Origin: Bacteroidota bacterium
GTDB taxonomy: Bacteria > Bacteroidota > Bacteroidia > Bacteroidales > UBA932
Direction: 5' to 3'
DNA: 5,875 nucleotides
Assembly: GCA_009778375.1 (NCBI GenBank)
Contig: WRJW01000129.1
Location: 1-5,875 of the forward strand
Each line of letters begins with the position of its first letter. Positions within the stretch are counted from its first letter, which is position 1. The notes under the pieces are model-generated. The model was given only the letters and a program-made list of their open reading frames with translations, did no database searches and was not told the origin of the DNA. The translations under genes and the position numbers were made by a program. Below are positions 1 through 5,616 of the stretch, piece after piece.

Positions 1-17
1 TTTTTGTTTTTAGGTGA

Positions 18-353
18 TTATTTATTTCTGATTAAGGCAAGTGTTTCTACCACATCCTGCCAGGCCGTATCCATTTCTTCGAGAAGAGCACGCCCTTTAT
101 CGGTAATGGCGTAGTATTTACGGGGAGGACCCTGAGGGGATTCTTCCCATCGGTAGGTGAGCAATTCCTGATTTTTCTGGCGTGTCAGAAGGGGATAGAG
201 GGTCCCTTCTACAACGATCATCTTGGCCTCTTTAAGTTCCGATATCAGGGAAGAAGCATACGCATCGTTTTTGTTTAAAATACTTAAAATACAGTATTCC
301 AATACGCCCTTGCGCATTTGGGCTTTAATGTTGTCGGTGTTAAATTCATTCAT
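18..353 (-). CDS. PadR-family transcriptional regulator
   Basis: This 111-residue protein is a small winged-helix DNA-binding repressor of the PadR type. The N-terminal helix region (QMRKGVLEYCILSIL, about 12-26) leads into the helix-turn-helix. Residues 48-65 (VEGTLYPLLTRQKNQELL) form the diagnostic PadR recognition helix, and 72-87 (SPQGPPRKYYAITDKG) form the wing. The C-terminal helix is short, so this is the compact PadR class in which that helix mediates dimerisation. The ATG at 353 gives the normal family start, 11 bases after the upstream PspC gene ends, with no Shine-Dalgarno sequence, as is usual in Bacteroidota. The gene is probably co-transcribed with pspC. By family knowledge such proteins repress their own operon, and the palindrome at 993-1014 is a candidate site. 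The effector is unknown. The family call is secure; the target is inferred. Confidence 0.95.
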   Translation of the reverse strand: MNEFNTDNIKAQMRKGVLEYCILSILNKNDAYASSLISELKEAKMIVVEGTLYPLLTRQKNQELLTYRWEESPQGPPRKYYAITDKGRALLEEMDTAWQDVVETLALIRNK

Positions 354-364
354 GACTTTTTGTG

Positions 365-937
365 TTAATTAAATTTGTCCTGTGCCGCTTTTCTAAGATT
401 TTCGGCCGTAACGGGAATACCGCGCATTTCTAATTTTTCGGCGGCTGTGCGCGCCTTGGGAACGGCAACCCAAAGGATCATGTAGACCCAAAAGCCCAAG
501 GTGCCGCAAACAAAGGCAACTAAGAAGAGTATCCTACACAAGGTGGCGTCTGTGTCAAAATAGGCGGCTAATCCCGAACATACTCCGCCCAACTTTTTAT
601 GATCCGGATCTCTGTAGAGCACCCTGCGGGGACGGGTATAGGCGTCGTACCCCCTGTCAAAATTAAAGTCTCGGCTACGATCGGCCCCTTCGGGAAAACC
701 TAAGCGTTTTGTTACTTTTTCTACCAAAGTGAGGCTGATCACCTCTTCTCTGTAACGGAGTTCCTCTTTAAACAGTTCGGCAATCCGTTGTTCTACGTCC
801 AACATCACCTCAGAAGACTCCTTTCCGGAGTCCAATCCATTTTTAAAGCGCGTCAGATAGTCGTTTAATCGATAGTAGGCGTCTTCGTCTATCATAAAGC
901 CCGATCCGCCGATTCCTACATTCATTACTTTTTTCAT
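365..937 (-). CDS. PspC domain-containing membrane protein
   Basis: The protein has 190 residues. Residues 1-85 form a soluble N-terminal part (begins MKKVMNVGIGGSGFMIDEDA, with LDVEQRIAELF at 46-56) of the kind found in Bacteroidetes PspC proteins. A linker rich in Arg and Asp (about 86-104) follows. The PspC domain spans about 104-163: LYRDPDHKKLGGVCSGLAAYF at 107-127 is the family hallmark, followed by a hydrophobic segment at about 133-160 that should lie in the inner membrane. The C-terminal tail is charged. In proteobacteria PspC senses envelope stress with PspB and acts on PspA; no pspA or pspB is visible here, so function is inferred only from the domain. The chosen start is the first ATG; a second in-frame ATG lies four codons in. 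The gene is first in a two-gene unit with the PadR regulator, which resembles PadR/PspC pairs common in this phylum. Confidence 0.93.
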   Translation of the reverse strand: MKKVMNVGIGGSGFMIDEDAYYRLNDYLTRFKNGLDSGKESSEVMLDVEQRIAELFKEELRYREEVISLTLVEKVTKRLGFPEGADRSRDFNFDRGYDAYTRPRRVLYRDPDHKKLGGVCSGLAAYFDTDATLCRILFLVAFVCGTLGFWVYMILWVAVPKARTAAEKLEMRGIPVTAENLRKAAQDKFN

Positions 938-988
938 TTTAGTACTGTTTTTGTTTTAGTATTATTTTTTACACTGTATTTGGTTTTG

Positions 989-996
989 CAAAGGTA
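989..996 (-). promoter_or_regulatory. Putative -7 box of the pspC-padR operon
   Basis: On the minus strand this reads TACCTTTG, an exact match to the Bacteroidetes -7 consensus TAnnTTTG. It would start transcription around 980-984 and give a leader of roughly 45 bases before the pspC ATG. A TTTG that could serve as the -33 element lies at 1023-1026, but the 26-base gap is longer than the usual 19-21, so the upstream half of the promoter is weak or not recognised. Confidence 0.55.
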
Positions 997-1014
997 TATA
1001 AAAATATTTATACC
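993..1014. promoter_or_regulatory. Imperfect palindrome, candidate PadR operator
   Basis: The 22-base site has perfect 6-base arms, GGTATA (993-998) and TATACC (1009-1014), around an A/T-only centre with partial symmetry. It overlaps the -7 box at 989-996 and fills the spacer toward -33, the usual place for a repressor operator. As a PadR-family repressor is encoded in the operon that starts here, autoregulation is the simplest reading. The symmetry is visible in the sequence; the binding protein is inferred. Confidence 0.45.
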
Positions 1015-1070
1015 TTGTATCACAAAGTACTAAAAATTTTAAAATATTTTGTATGCCACAGATTATCAGC

Positions 1071-1102
1071 AATAAAAAAAGCGAACATTTTTTGTTCGCT
1101 TT
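1071..1102 (-). terminator. Intrinsic terminator of the sigma-54 activator-lptE-secG operon
   Basis: A perfect 10-base stem pairs AAAGCGAACA (1078-1087) with TGTTCGCTTT (1093-1102) around a 5-base loop. Read on the minus strand it is followed by a T-rich run (1080 down to 1071). It begins about 25 bases beyond the secG stop codon, so it fits as the end of this operon. The plus side has a weaker T-run. Confidence 0.88.
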
Positions 1103-1127
1103 CCTTTTATTGCGTAAACAGGTCCGT

Positions 1128-1460
1128 TTACTCTATGGGAAACTGTGCGTCCTGTTGCGGAGCGGGGAACTGAGGCGTCGTTCCTGTCTGCACATTCTCC
1201 AATCGGTTTTGCAACTCGGACTGCCGCGCAGAGGATCCGGTGGCAATAAACGCAGTGGCTGCAATACAGCAAACCAAAATGGTCAAAGCAAGTGTCCAAG
1301 TGGCTTTTTCTAAAAAATCAGCGGTTTGCCGAACTCCAAGCGTTTGGTTGCCGGCAGCAAAATTGGCGGCTAATCCGCCTCCTTTTGAGTTTTGCACCAG
1401 CACCACAAGGGTAAGTAAAATGCTGGCGATCACAATGATTATGGCAAAAGTGGTATACAT
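1128..1460 (-). CDS. secG: Protein translocase subunit SecG
   Basis: SecG is the small subunit of the SecYEG channel that moves unfolded proteins across the inner membrane; it aids SecA-driven translocation. The protein has 110 residues with two membrane helices (about 3-22 and 55-73). Between them lie the family signature QNSKGGGL (23-30) and the conserved GVRQTADFLEKATW (42-55), the cytoplasmic loop. The C-terminal tail from about 75 is polar and rich in Gln and Pro (QFPAPQQDAQFP), a poorly conserved extension common in Bacteroidetes SecG. The ATG lies only 4 bases after the upstream TPR-like gene ends, so translation is probably coupled. This is the last gene of the operon, with a terminator shortly downstream. 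Confidence 0.95.
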   Translation of the reverse strand: MYTTFAIIIVIASILLTLVVLVQNSKGGGLAANFAAGNQTLGVRQTADFLEKATWTLALTILVCCIAATAFIATGSSARQSELQNRLENVQTGTTPQFPAPQQDAQFPIE

Positions 1461-1464
1461 ACTA

Positions 1465-2124
1465 TCAACGATTAGCGTTTAACTTTATTTCCTGAATAAG
1501 GGCTGCAAAGTAATCACTTTTTTTTGGATATAACAAAATAAGTTTTTTATAGGCTTCTCTGGCTAACTGATAAAGCGACTGATCTACATAGATTTTTGCC
1601 CATGTTTCGGTCATGAAATCGTCGTCGGACACATCCAATAAAGAGACCCTGTCGTTCTGAGGCAGTAGCTGTGCCTTGGGCATTTTGGGTTTGAGTATGA
1701 TAAACCGATCTATCGGATTATTTTCATCTAAGGGCATGACGTTGAAATCGGCGCTGTTAAAATAGTCTCCCCCTTTCTCCGCCACTGCTACACGCTGCTC
1801 CAAAGATTTGGATAAAGCTTCCGGTGCAGGATCAGGCGCCAACTCTAAGAGGGTCTCCACAGGTTCGGGCACAGGAATCTGTACGGGAAGGGATTCGAGG
1901 GGGGAGGTTTGGGCCATGGCGTATAATTCGGATCGATTATAAACATATACCGCCGTCTTGGGAAGATGCGTAACGTAGGCTTCGTTCCCTTGAGCGCACA
2001 AGGCGGCAAAAAGTAATTTATGCCCTATTGCGCACCATGGATATTTTTCGGTAAATATTTCGATATCGGATATGGGAGGCTTATCCGTACCAAAAAACGT
2101 GAACAAAAAGGGGGAAGGTTCCAT
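1465..2124 (-). CDS. Hypothetical protein with C-terminal TPR-like motif (secG-linked)
   Basis: This 219-residue protein has no assigned function. The N-terminal part (about 18-70, with FTEKYPWCAIGHKLLFAALC at 24-43 and LPKTAVYVYNRSELYAM at 54-70) resembles the N-terminus of an uncharacterised Bacteroidetes family usually encoded beside secG. The middle (about 75-110) is rich in Pro and Glu and probably disordered. Residues 136-150 (NPIDRFIILKPKMPK) form a second conserved-looking block. The C-terminus (about 172-204, TETWAKIYVDQSLYQLAREAYKKLILLYP) looks like one TPR hairpin, the clearest recognisable part. No signal peptide or membrane helix is visible, so it is probably cytoplasmic. Start and stop lie 3 bases from lptE and 4 bases from secG, which places it firmly in the operon. 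A role in envelope assembly is a guess from context only. Confidence 0.85.
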   Translation of the reverse strand: MEPSPFLFTFFGTDKPPISDIEIFTEKYPWCAIGHKLLFAALCAQGNEAYVTHLPKTAVYVYNRSELYAMAQTSPLESLPVQIPVPEPVETLLELAPDPAPEALSKSLEQRVAVAEKGGDYFNSADFNVMPLDENNPIDRFIILKPKMPKAQLLPQNDRVSLLDVSDDDFMTETWAKIYVDQSLYQLAREAYKKLILLYPKKSDYFAALIQEIKLNANR

Positions 2125-2127
2125 ATA

Positions 2128-2658
2128 TTACCAATTGCTGGCTACCGCCGCATTAAAAATTTCTTCTACCAATTGTTCTACAATTTCCGGCACCAAAGAC
2201 GATTCTACTTCGCTTAACGATTTGGTGGCAGGATAATCAGAAAATTTTGAAAATTGTTTGCTGCTAAAACTTTGAGAAGGGTCTTGCTTGTTCTCGAAGC
2301 TGATTTTTACCGTAACAGTCAAACGTTGCATGGATGCCATCTCTTCTGCCGTAACGGCAATTGACTTAGTATCGTAGTCGGTAATCTCTCCTTCTATCTT
2401 CAAATCCCAATCGTCATCCTCATCTACTAAACTTAGCTTGGTTAATTTGACAAATTTATCCTTTAGCTGCTCGGTTACTACGCTGCTTAACGCCGGATTT
2501 ACCAAAGGAGCTTTATTATCGATATAACCAATGTAAATGGTTTTTAAGGAGGGGGGAAGAGAGGCGTTGGAAAAAGAGTACCACCAGCATCCATGCAGCA
2601 AGGATGCAGAGAGCAGCAAGCCTCCCCAAAACACAAATGTCAATCTTTTACGTTTCAT
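2128..2658 (-). CDS. lptE: LptE-like LPS-assembly lipoprotein
   Basis: LptE forms a plug-and-barrel complex with LptD that inserts lipopolysaccharide into the outer leaflet of the outer membrane. The 176-residue product starts with a basic n-region (MKRKR) and a hydrophobic stretch, ending in lipobox LHGC with the lipidated Cys at 24. After it come WWYSFSNASLPPSLKTIYIGY (25-45) and a long helix NPALSSVVTEQLKDKF (54-69), the arrangement of Bacteroidetes LptE-like proteins, then a beta-rich middle (DLKIEGEITDYD, 85-96) and a C-terminal helix. No acidic residues follow the Cys, so the surface-export signal of Bacteroidetes lipoproteins is absent and a periplasm-facing location is likely. The start overlaps the end of the sigma-54 activator by 11 bases, which implies translational coupling. 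Sequence identity to E. coli LptE would be very low, so the name rests on family pattern and context. Confidence 0.85.
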   Translation of the reverse strand: MKRKRLTFVFWGGLLLSASLLHGCWWYSFSNASLPPSLKTIYIGYIDNKAPLVNPALSSVVTEQLKDKFVKLTKLSLVDEDDDWDLKIEGEITDYDTKSIAVTAEEMASMQRLTVTVKISFENKQDPSQSFSSKQFSKFSDYPATKSLSEVESSLVPEIVEQLVEEIFNAAVASNW

Positions 2659-3817
2659 TTATATGGTATTCTTTAATTTTACGATAGAGCGTACGTTCCG
2701 AAATGCCCAGCTCAAGGGCCGCTGCTTTCCGTCTTCCGTTATTCTTTTTGAGTGCAGTCGTTATGGCTTCCATTTCTATATCTTCTAACGATTTTATCTC
2801 TTCCAAAGGTATCCGTTCGGCCTCTTCGATTACTTCGGTTTCGGTAATCGTATCTCCCCATTCCTTGCCAATAGCCACAACGTCCGGCCTTCCCATCTGC
2901 CGAATTTGCTCTTTGAGTTGGTCAACCTCGTTGCGCAATTGAAGCAATACCTTATATAATATGTCCCGCTCGGCCAAATAATCGCCGGAACTGCGTTCGT
3001 GGAAGGGCACCGGAAGATAGAGCGGATTATTGGCGGGCAGATAAGGCGCCAGTTGCTGAGGCCCAATCACCCTTTGGGATTCGATTACCGATATTTGTTC
3101 TACCACATTTTTTAGCTGGCGGATATTGCCGGGCCAGCTATACTGGATCAACATTTCCTGAGCTTGGGGCGTCAGCTTGACCGGCGGCATCTTATAGCTA
3201 TCGGCAAAATCGGCCGAAAATTTTCTAAACAACAAGTAAATGTCCTCTTTCCGTTGACGCAGAGGAGGTATGCTAATGGGCACAGTATTAAGACGGTAAT
3301 ACAAGTCTTCTCTAAATTGTCCCTTGTGAATAGCTAAAGGGATATCGGCATTGGTGGCCGCTATTACCCGAACATTGGTTTTTTGAACTTTAGACGATCC
3401 TACTTTTATAAATTCGCCGGTTTCCAAGACACGCAGGAGACGAACCTGTGTAAAAAGCGGAAGTTCGGCTACTTCGTCCAAAAAAAGCGTTCCTCCGTCG
3501 GCTACTTCAAAATAACCTTTGCGCGTTTCGAGGGCGCCGGTAAAAGATCCTTTTTCGTGTCCAAACAATTCGGAATCAATGGTTCCTTCGGGGATAGCCC
3601 CACAATTGACCGCAATATAATGACCGTGCTTTCGTGCGCTGCACTGATGAATTGCCTTAGGTATTACCTCTTTGCCCACGCCGCTTTCTCCCGTAATCAA
3701 TACCGAAAGATCGGTAGAGGCTACCTGAATGGCAATGTCAAGGGCGCGGTTAAGTCCGGCGTTGTTGCCGATAATATCGAATTTTTGCTTAATCTCTTTT
3801 GTATCCACAGCCTGCAA
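2648..3817 (-). CDS. Sigma-54-dependent transcriptional activator without receiver domain
   Basis: The protein is a bacterial enhancer-binding protein that uses ATP to open sigma-54 RNA polymerase promoters. In order: a very short N-terminus (1-18) in place of a receiver or sensor domain; the AAA+ domain with Walker A GESGVGKE (43-50), sigma-54 contact loop GSFTGA (90-95, a Ser variant of GAFTGA), Walker B GGTLFLDE (108-115), RLLRVLE (126-132), FREDLYYRLN (168-177) with the arginine-finger region, and WPGNIRQLKN (228-237); a linker with a likely coiled coil (about 285-308); and a Fis-type helix-turn-helix KAAALELGISERTLYRKIKEY (364-384). All ATPase motifs look intact. The start is TTG: the frame is closed by a stop 9 codons upstream and contains no ATG there, while a GTG at codon 4 (3808-3806) is an alternative. 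It is the first gene of the lptE-secG operon. Its target genes cannot be seen here. Confidence 0.93.
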   Translation of the reverse strand: MQAVDTKEIKQKFDIIGNNAGLNRALDIAIQVASTDLSVLITGESGVGKEVIPKAIHQCSARKHGHYIAVNCGAIPEGTIDSELFGHEKGSFTGALETRKGYFEVADGGTLFLDEVAELPLFTQVRLLRVLETGEFIKVGSSKVQKTNVRVIAATNADIPLAIHKGQFREDLYYRLNTVPISIPPLRQRKEDIYLLFRKFSADFADSYKMPPVKLTPQAQEMLIQYSWPGNIRQLKNVVEQISVIESQRVIGPQQLAPYLPANNPLYLPVPFHERSSGDYLAERDILYKVLLQLRNEVDQLKEQIRQMGRPDVVAIGKEWGDTITETEVIEEAERIPLEEIKSLEDIEMEAITTALKKNNGRRKAAALELGISERTLYRKIKEYHINET

Positions 3818-3822
3818 ATATA
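3815..3822 (-). promoter_or_regulatory. Candidate -7 box for the sigma-54 activator operon
   Basis: The minus strand reads TATATTTG, an exact TAnnTTTG match and the only one in the 80-base divergent gap for this direction. It includes the TTG taken as the start codon, so if it is the real promoter, transcription would begin near 3807-3810 and translation would have to start at the GTG at 3808 or further in. No clear -33 TTTG is seen at the normal distance. Confidence 0.3.
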
Positions 3823-3842
3823 CATGTTTTCTAAAAAAGTAT

Positions 3843-3850
3843 TATCTTTG
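3843..3850 (+). promoter_or_regulatory. Putative -7 box of the TPR lipoprotein gene
   Basis: TATCTTTG matches the Bacteroidetes -7 consensus TAnnTTTG exactly and lies 47 bases before the ATG at 3898, which allows a leader of about 40 bases. That leader is A/T-rich and has no Shine-Dalgarno sequence. A -33 TTG is not evident around 3820, so only half of the promoter can be shown. Confidence 0.55.
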
Positions 3851-3897
3851 TACACACAGAGATAAATTATAAACACTTAAAATATTGTAATAACATT

Positions 3898-5544
3898 ATG
3901 AAAAAGAATCTATTACGCACTTTTACTTTGGCGTTGGCAGGATTTGTATTTGTTGCCTGCAGCGGCCCGGCCAAAATGGTCAAAAATCCTGAAATGGTTA
4001 CCACTTCCTGTAATCCGGAAGTACTTGCAGTGGTAGCCGATGTCATTAATGTTTCCTACACCGTAACGTTTGCCCAAGGTTATTTCCATCCCAAAGCTGT
4101 TTTAAAGGTAGCTCCCGTTTTGGTCTACCAGGGAGGAGAAGAAGCCGCTCCTGTATTGACGCTGCAGGGAGAAAAAATCATGGACAATAACACCGTTGTA
4201 CCGGTATCGGGCAAGAGTGTTTCCCAGACCTTGCAGTTTGCCTACAAACCCGGTATGGAGGCCTCTCATTTTGAACTCCATCTGACTGTTTACGACAAAA
4301 ATAAGCCATATGAATTCCCCTACCCCTACAAAGTGGCAGACGGAGCAAATATTACCTACAAATTGGCTACTTTTGGCGGATATCCCGCTTTTGCCCCCGA
4401 TGCATATCAGGAAATTATCAGGGAACAAAAAGAAGCTCAGATTTTGTATTTAGTTAACAGTTCAACGGTACGTCCCAAAGAATTGACCAAAGATGAGATT
4501 AAAGATTTTGAAGCATTCCTTTCTAACGCCCTCAACGATGAGCGTAAAGAGATAAAAAATACCGAAATTATTGCCTACGCCTCTCCCGAAGGCCCCACCG
4601 CTTTAAACAACAAACTCTCTTCGAGCCGCGAAAAATCGGCAGAGACCGCTTACAAAAATGCCACCAAAAAGATTGCCACCGGTGTTGACCTCAAAACCCT
4701 CTCTATGGGCGAAGACTGGGATGGGTTTAAAACCTTGGTAGCCCAATCCGACATTTTAGACAAAGATTTGATCTTGCGCGTACTTGAAATGTACAGCGAC
4801 CTTAACGTGCGCGAACGTGAAATCCGCAATATGTCAAAAGTATTTACCACTCTGCAAGATAAAGTATTACCCGAATTGCGCCGCGCCAGATGGATTGCCA
4901 ATGTTGATTTTACCAATTTTACCTCTCCGGAATTGTTGAACATGGTTACTACTCAGTTGGATGTTTTGGACGAAGAAGCGCTGCTCAGAGTCGGCACCCT
5001 GTTGAGCGAAAACAACGACAAAATTAAAGTATACAAACAAGCTGCCGAAAAATTCAACAGCTCCCGCGGATACAACAACTTAGCCGCATGTTACTTGAAC
5101 AGTAACGACCTTGCGGCCGCCAAAACTGCCTTAGCCAAAGCCCACAATCAGGACGCTTACGTAAAGAACAACCTGGGAGTGGTGGCTGCACGCGAAGCCA
5201 AATTCGACGACGCCTACGCTTTGTTTAGCCAGGCCGGATTGACCGAATCCAAATACAGTATGGGCGCTATTGACATTAAGAATGGTAAATATGCAGAAGC
5301 TGCCGCTAAATTAGTGGGAGAAGGCGATCATAATGAGACTGTCGCTTATCTGATGACCAATCAAATAGACAAGGCGGCTGCCACCATGACCTGCGAATGT
5401 CCCAAAGGCTCTTACCTCCGCGCTATTATTGCAGCCCGTAGAGGAGACAAAGCTGCTTGGGCCAAGGAGATGGAAGTGGTTAATGCCAATGCCAACTTTA
5501 AAGCGCGCGCCGAGAAGGATATAGAATTTGCTAAAATCAAATAA
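3898..5544 (+). CDS. Lipoprotein with OmpA-like segment and TPR-like repeats
   Basis: The 548-residue product starts with a lipoprotein signal (basic MKKNLLR, hydrophobic 8-20, lipobox FVAC with Cys at 21). The next residues, SGPAK, lack acidic surface-export residues, so I expect it on the periplasmic side of a membrane. Residues 40-150 look beta-rich. Around 217-258 the segment TEIIAYASPEGPTALNNKLS followed by SREKSAE resembles the OmpA-like peptidoglycan-binding fold (ASPEG, N, LS, R pattern), with a further block at about 271-335 (GEDWDGF to LPELRRARW) typical of Bacteroidetes OmpA-like proteins. From about 375 to 475 come Ala-rich helical pairs of TPR type (YNNLAACYLNSNDLAAAKTALAKA; KNNLGVVAAREAKFDDAYALF). 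The ending AEKDIEFAKIK fits a widespread Bacteroidales lipoprotein family of unknown function. It has its own promoter, divergent from the sigma-54 activator, and a terminator downstream. A role in envelope anchoring or protein assembly is inferred. Confidence 0.88.
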   Translation: MKKNLLRTFTLALAGFVFVACSGPAKMVKNPEMVTTSCNPEVLAVVADVINVSYTVTFAQGYFHPKAVLKVAPVLVYQGGEEAAPVLTLQGEKIMDNNTVVPVSGKSVSQTLQFAYKPGMEASHFELHLTVYDKNKPYEFPYPYKVADGANITYKLATFGGYPAFAPDAYQEIIREQKEAQILYLVNSSTVRPKELTKDEIKDFEAFLSNALNDERKEIKNTEIIAYASPEGPTALNNKLSSSREKSAETAYKNATKKIATGVDLKTLSMGEDWDGFKTLVAQSDILDKDLILRVLEMYSDLNVREREIRNMSKVFTTLQDKVLPELRRARWIANVDFTNFTSPELLNMVTTQLDVLDEEALLRVGTLLSENNDKIKVYKQAAEKFNSSRGYNNLAACYLNSNDLAAAKTALAKAHNQDAYVKNNLGVVAAREAKFDDAYALFSQAGLTESKYSMGAIDIKNGKYAEAAAKLVGEGDHNETVAYLMTNQIDKAAATMTCECPKGSYLRAIIAARRGDKAAWAKEMEVVNANANFKARAEKDIEFAKIK

Positions 5545-5569
5545 TCCGACGCAAACTTATTCCATCCAT

Positions 5570-5607
5570 AAAAAACGGACGAAATTAATCACTTCGTCCG
5601 TTTTTTT
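5570..5607. terminator. Bidirectional intrinsic terminator between the lipoprotein gene and lepA
   Basis: CGGACGAA (5576-5583) pairs with TTCGTCCG (5593-5600) over a 9-base loop. The stem is flanked by A6 (5570-5575) and T7 (5601-5607), so each strand has a T-run after the hairpin and the A/T flanks can extend the stem. It lies 25 bases past the lipoprotein stop and 9 bases past the lepA stop, so it can serve both convergent genes. Confidence 0.9.
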
Positions 5608-5616
5608 ACCTGCCTT

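Larger units (their letters stand above)
937..1035. repeat. Separated 10-base inverted repeat flanking the pspC promoter
   Basis: TTTTAGTACT at 937-946 and its exact reverse complement AGTACTAAAA at 1026-1035 bracket the putative promoter and the central palindrome, with 79 bases between them. The left copy overlaps the start codon region of pspC, and the right copy lies just upstream of the -33 region. The core AGTACT is itself palindromic. This may be a second regulator site in two copies or a coincidence in A/T-rich DNA. Confidence 0.35.

Noticed and set aside
90..95. GSFTGA instead of GAFTGA in the sigma-54 activator (residue numbers), considered as a defective contact loop
   Set aside because: Ser at this position is a common functional variant, and the rest of the loop is intact.
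1053..1482. Two plus-strand open frames and one extra minus-strand frame over secG
   Set aside because: They overlap secG, whose membrane helices and signature are clear; the first also runs through the terminator hairpin, and their translations look like non-coding text.
2830..3066. Second minus-strand frame within the sigma-54 activator, which might have indicated a frameshift
   Set aside because: The main frame runs unbroken through every AAA+ motif to the helix-turn-helix, so nothing is missing.
3383..3865. Plus-strand open frame of 160 codons antisense to the sigma-54 activator
   Set aside because: It lies mostly opposite the strongly conserved AAA+ coding sequence and its translation matches no family I recognise; it is a shadow of the real gene.
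3934..3948. Possible sigma-54 -24/-12 promoter (TGGCAG followed by TTTGT)
   Set aside because: It lacks the GC dinucleotide at -12, and it lies within the signal-peptide coding part of the lipoprotein gene on the wrong side of the start codon.
4102..4943. Minus-strand open frames opposite the TPR lipoprotein gene
   Set aside because: The plus-strand frame is continuous over 548 codons with a signal peptide and recognisable domains; the opposite frames show no motif or start context.
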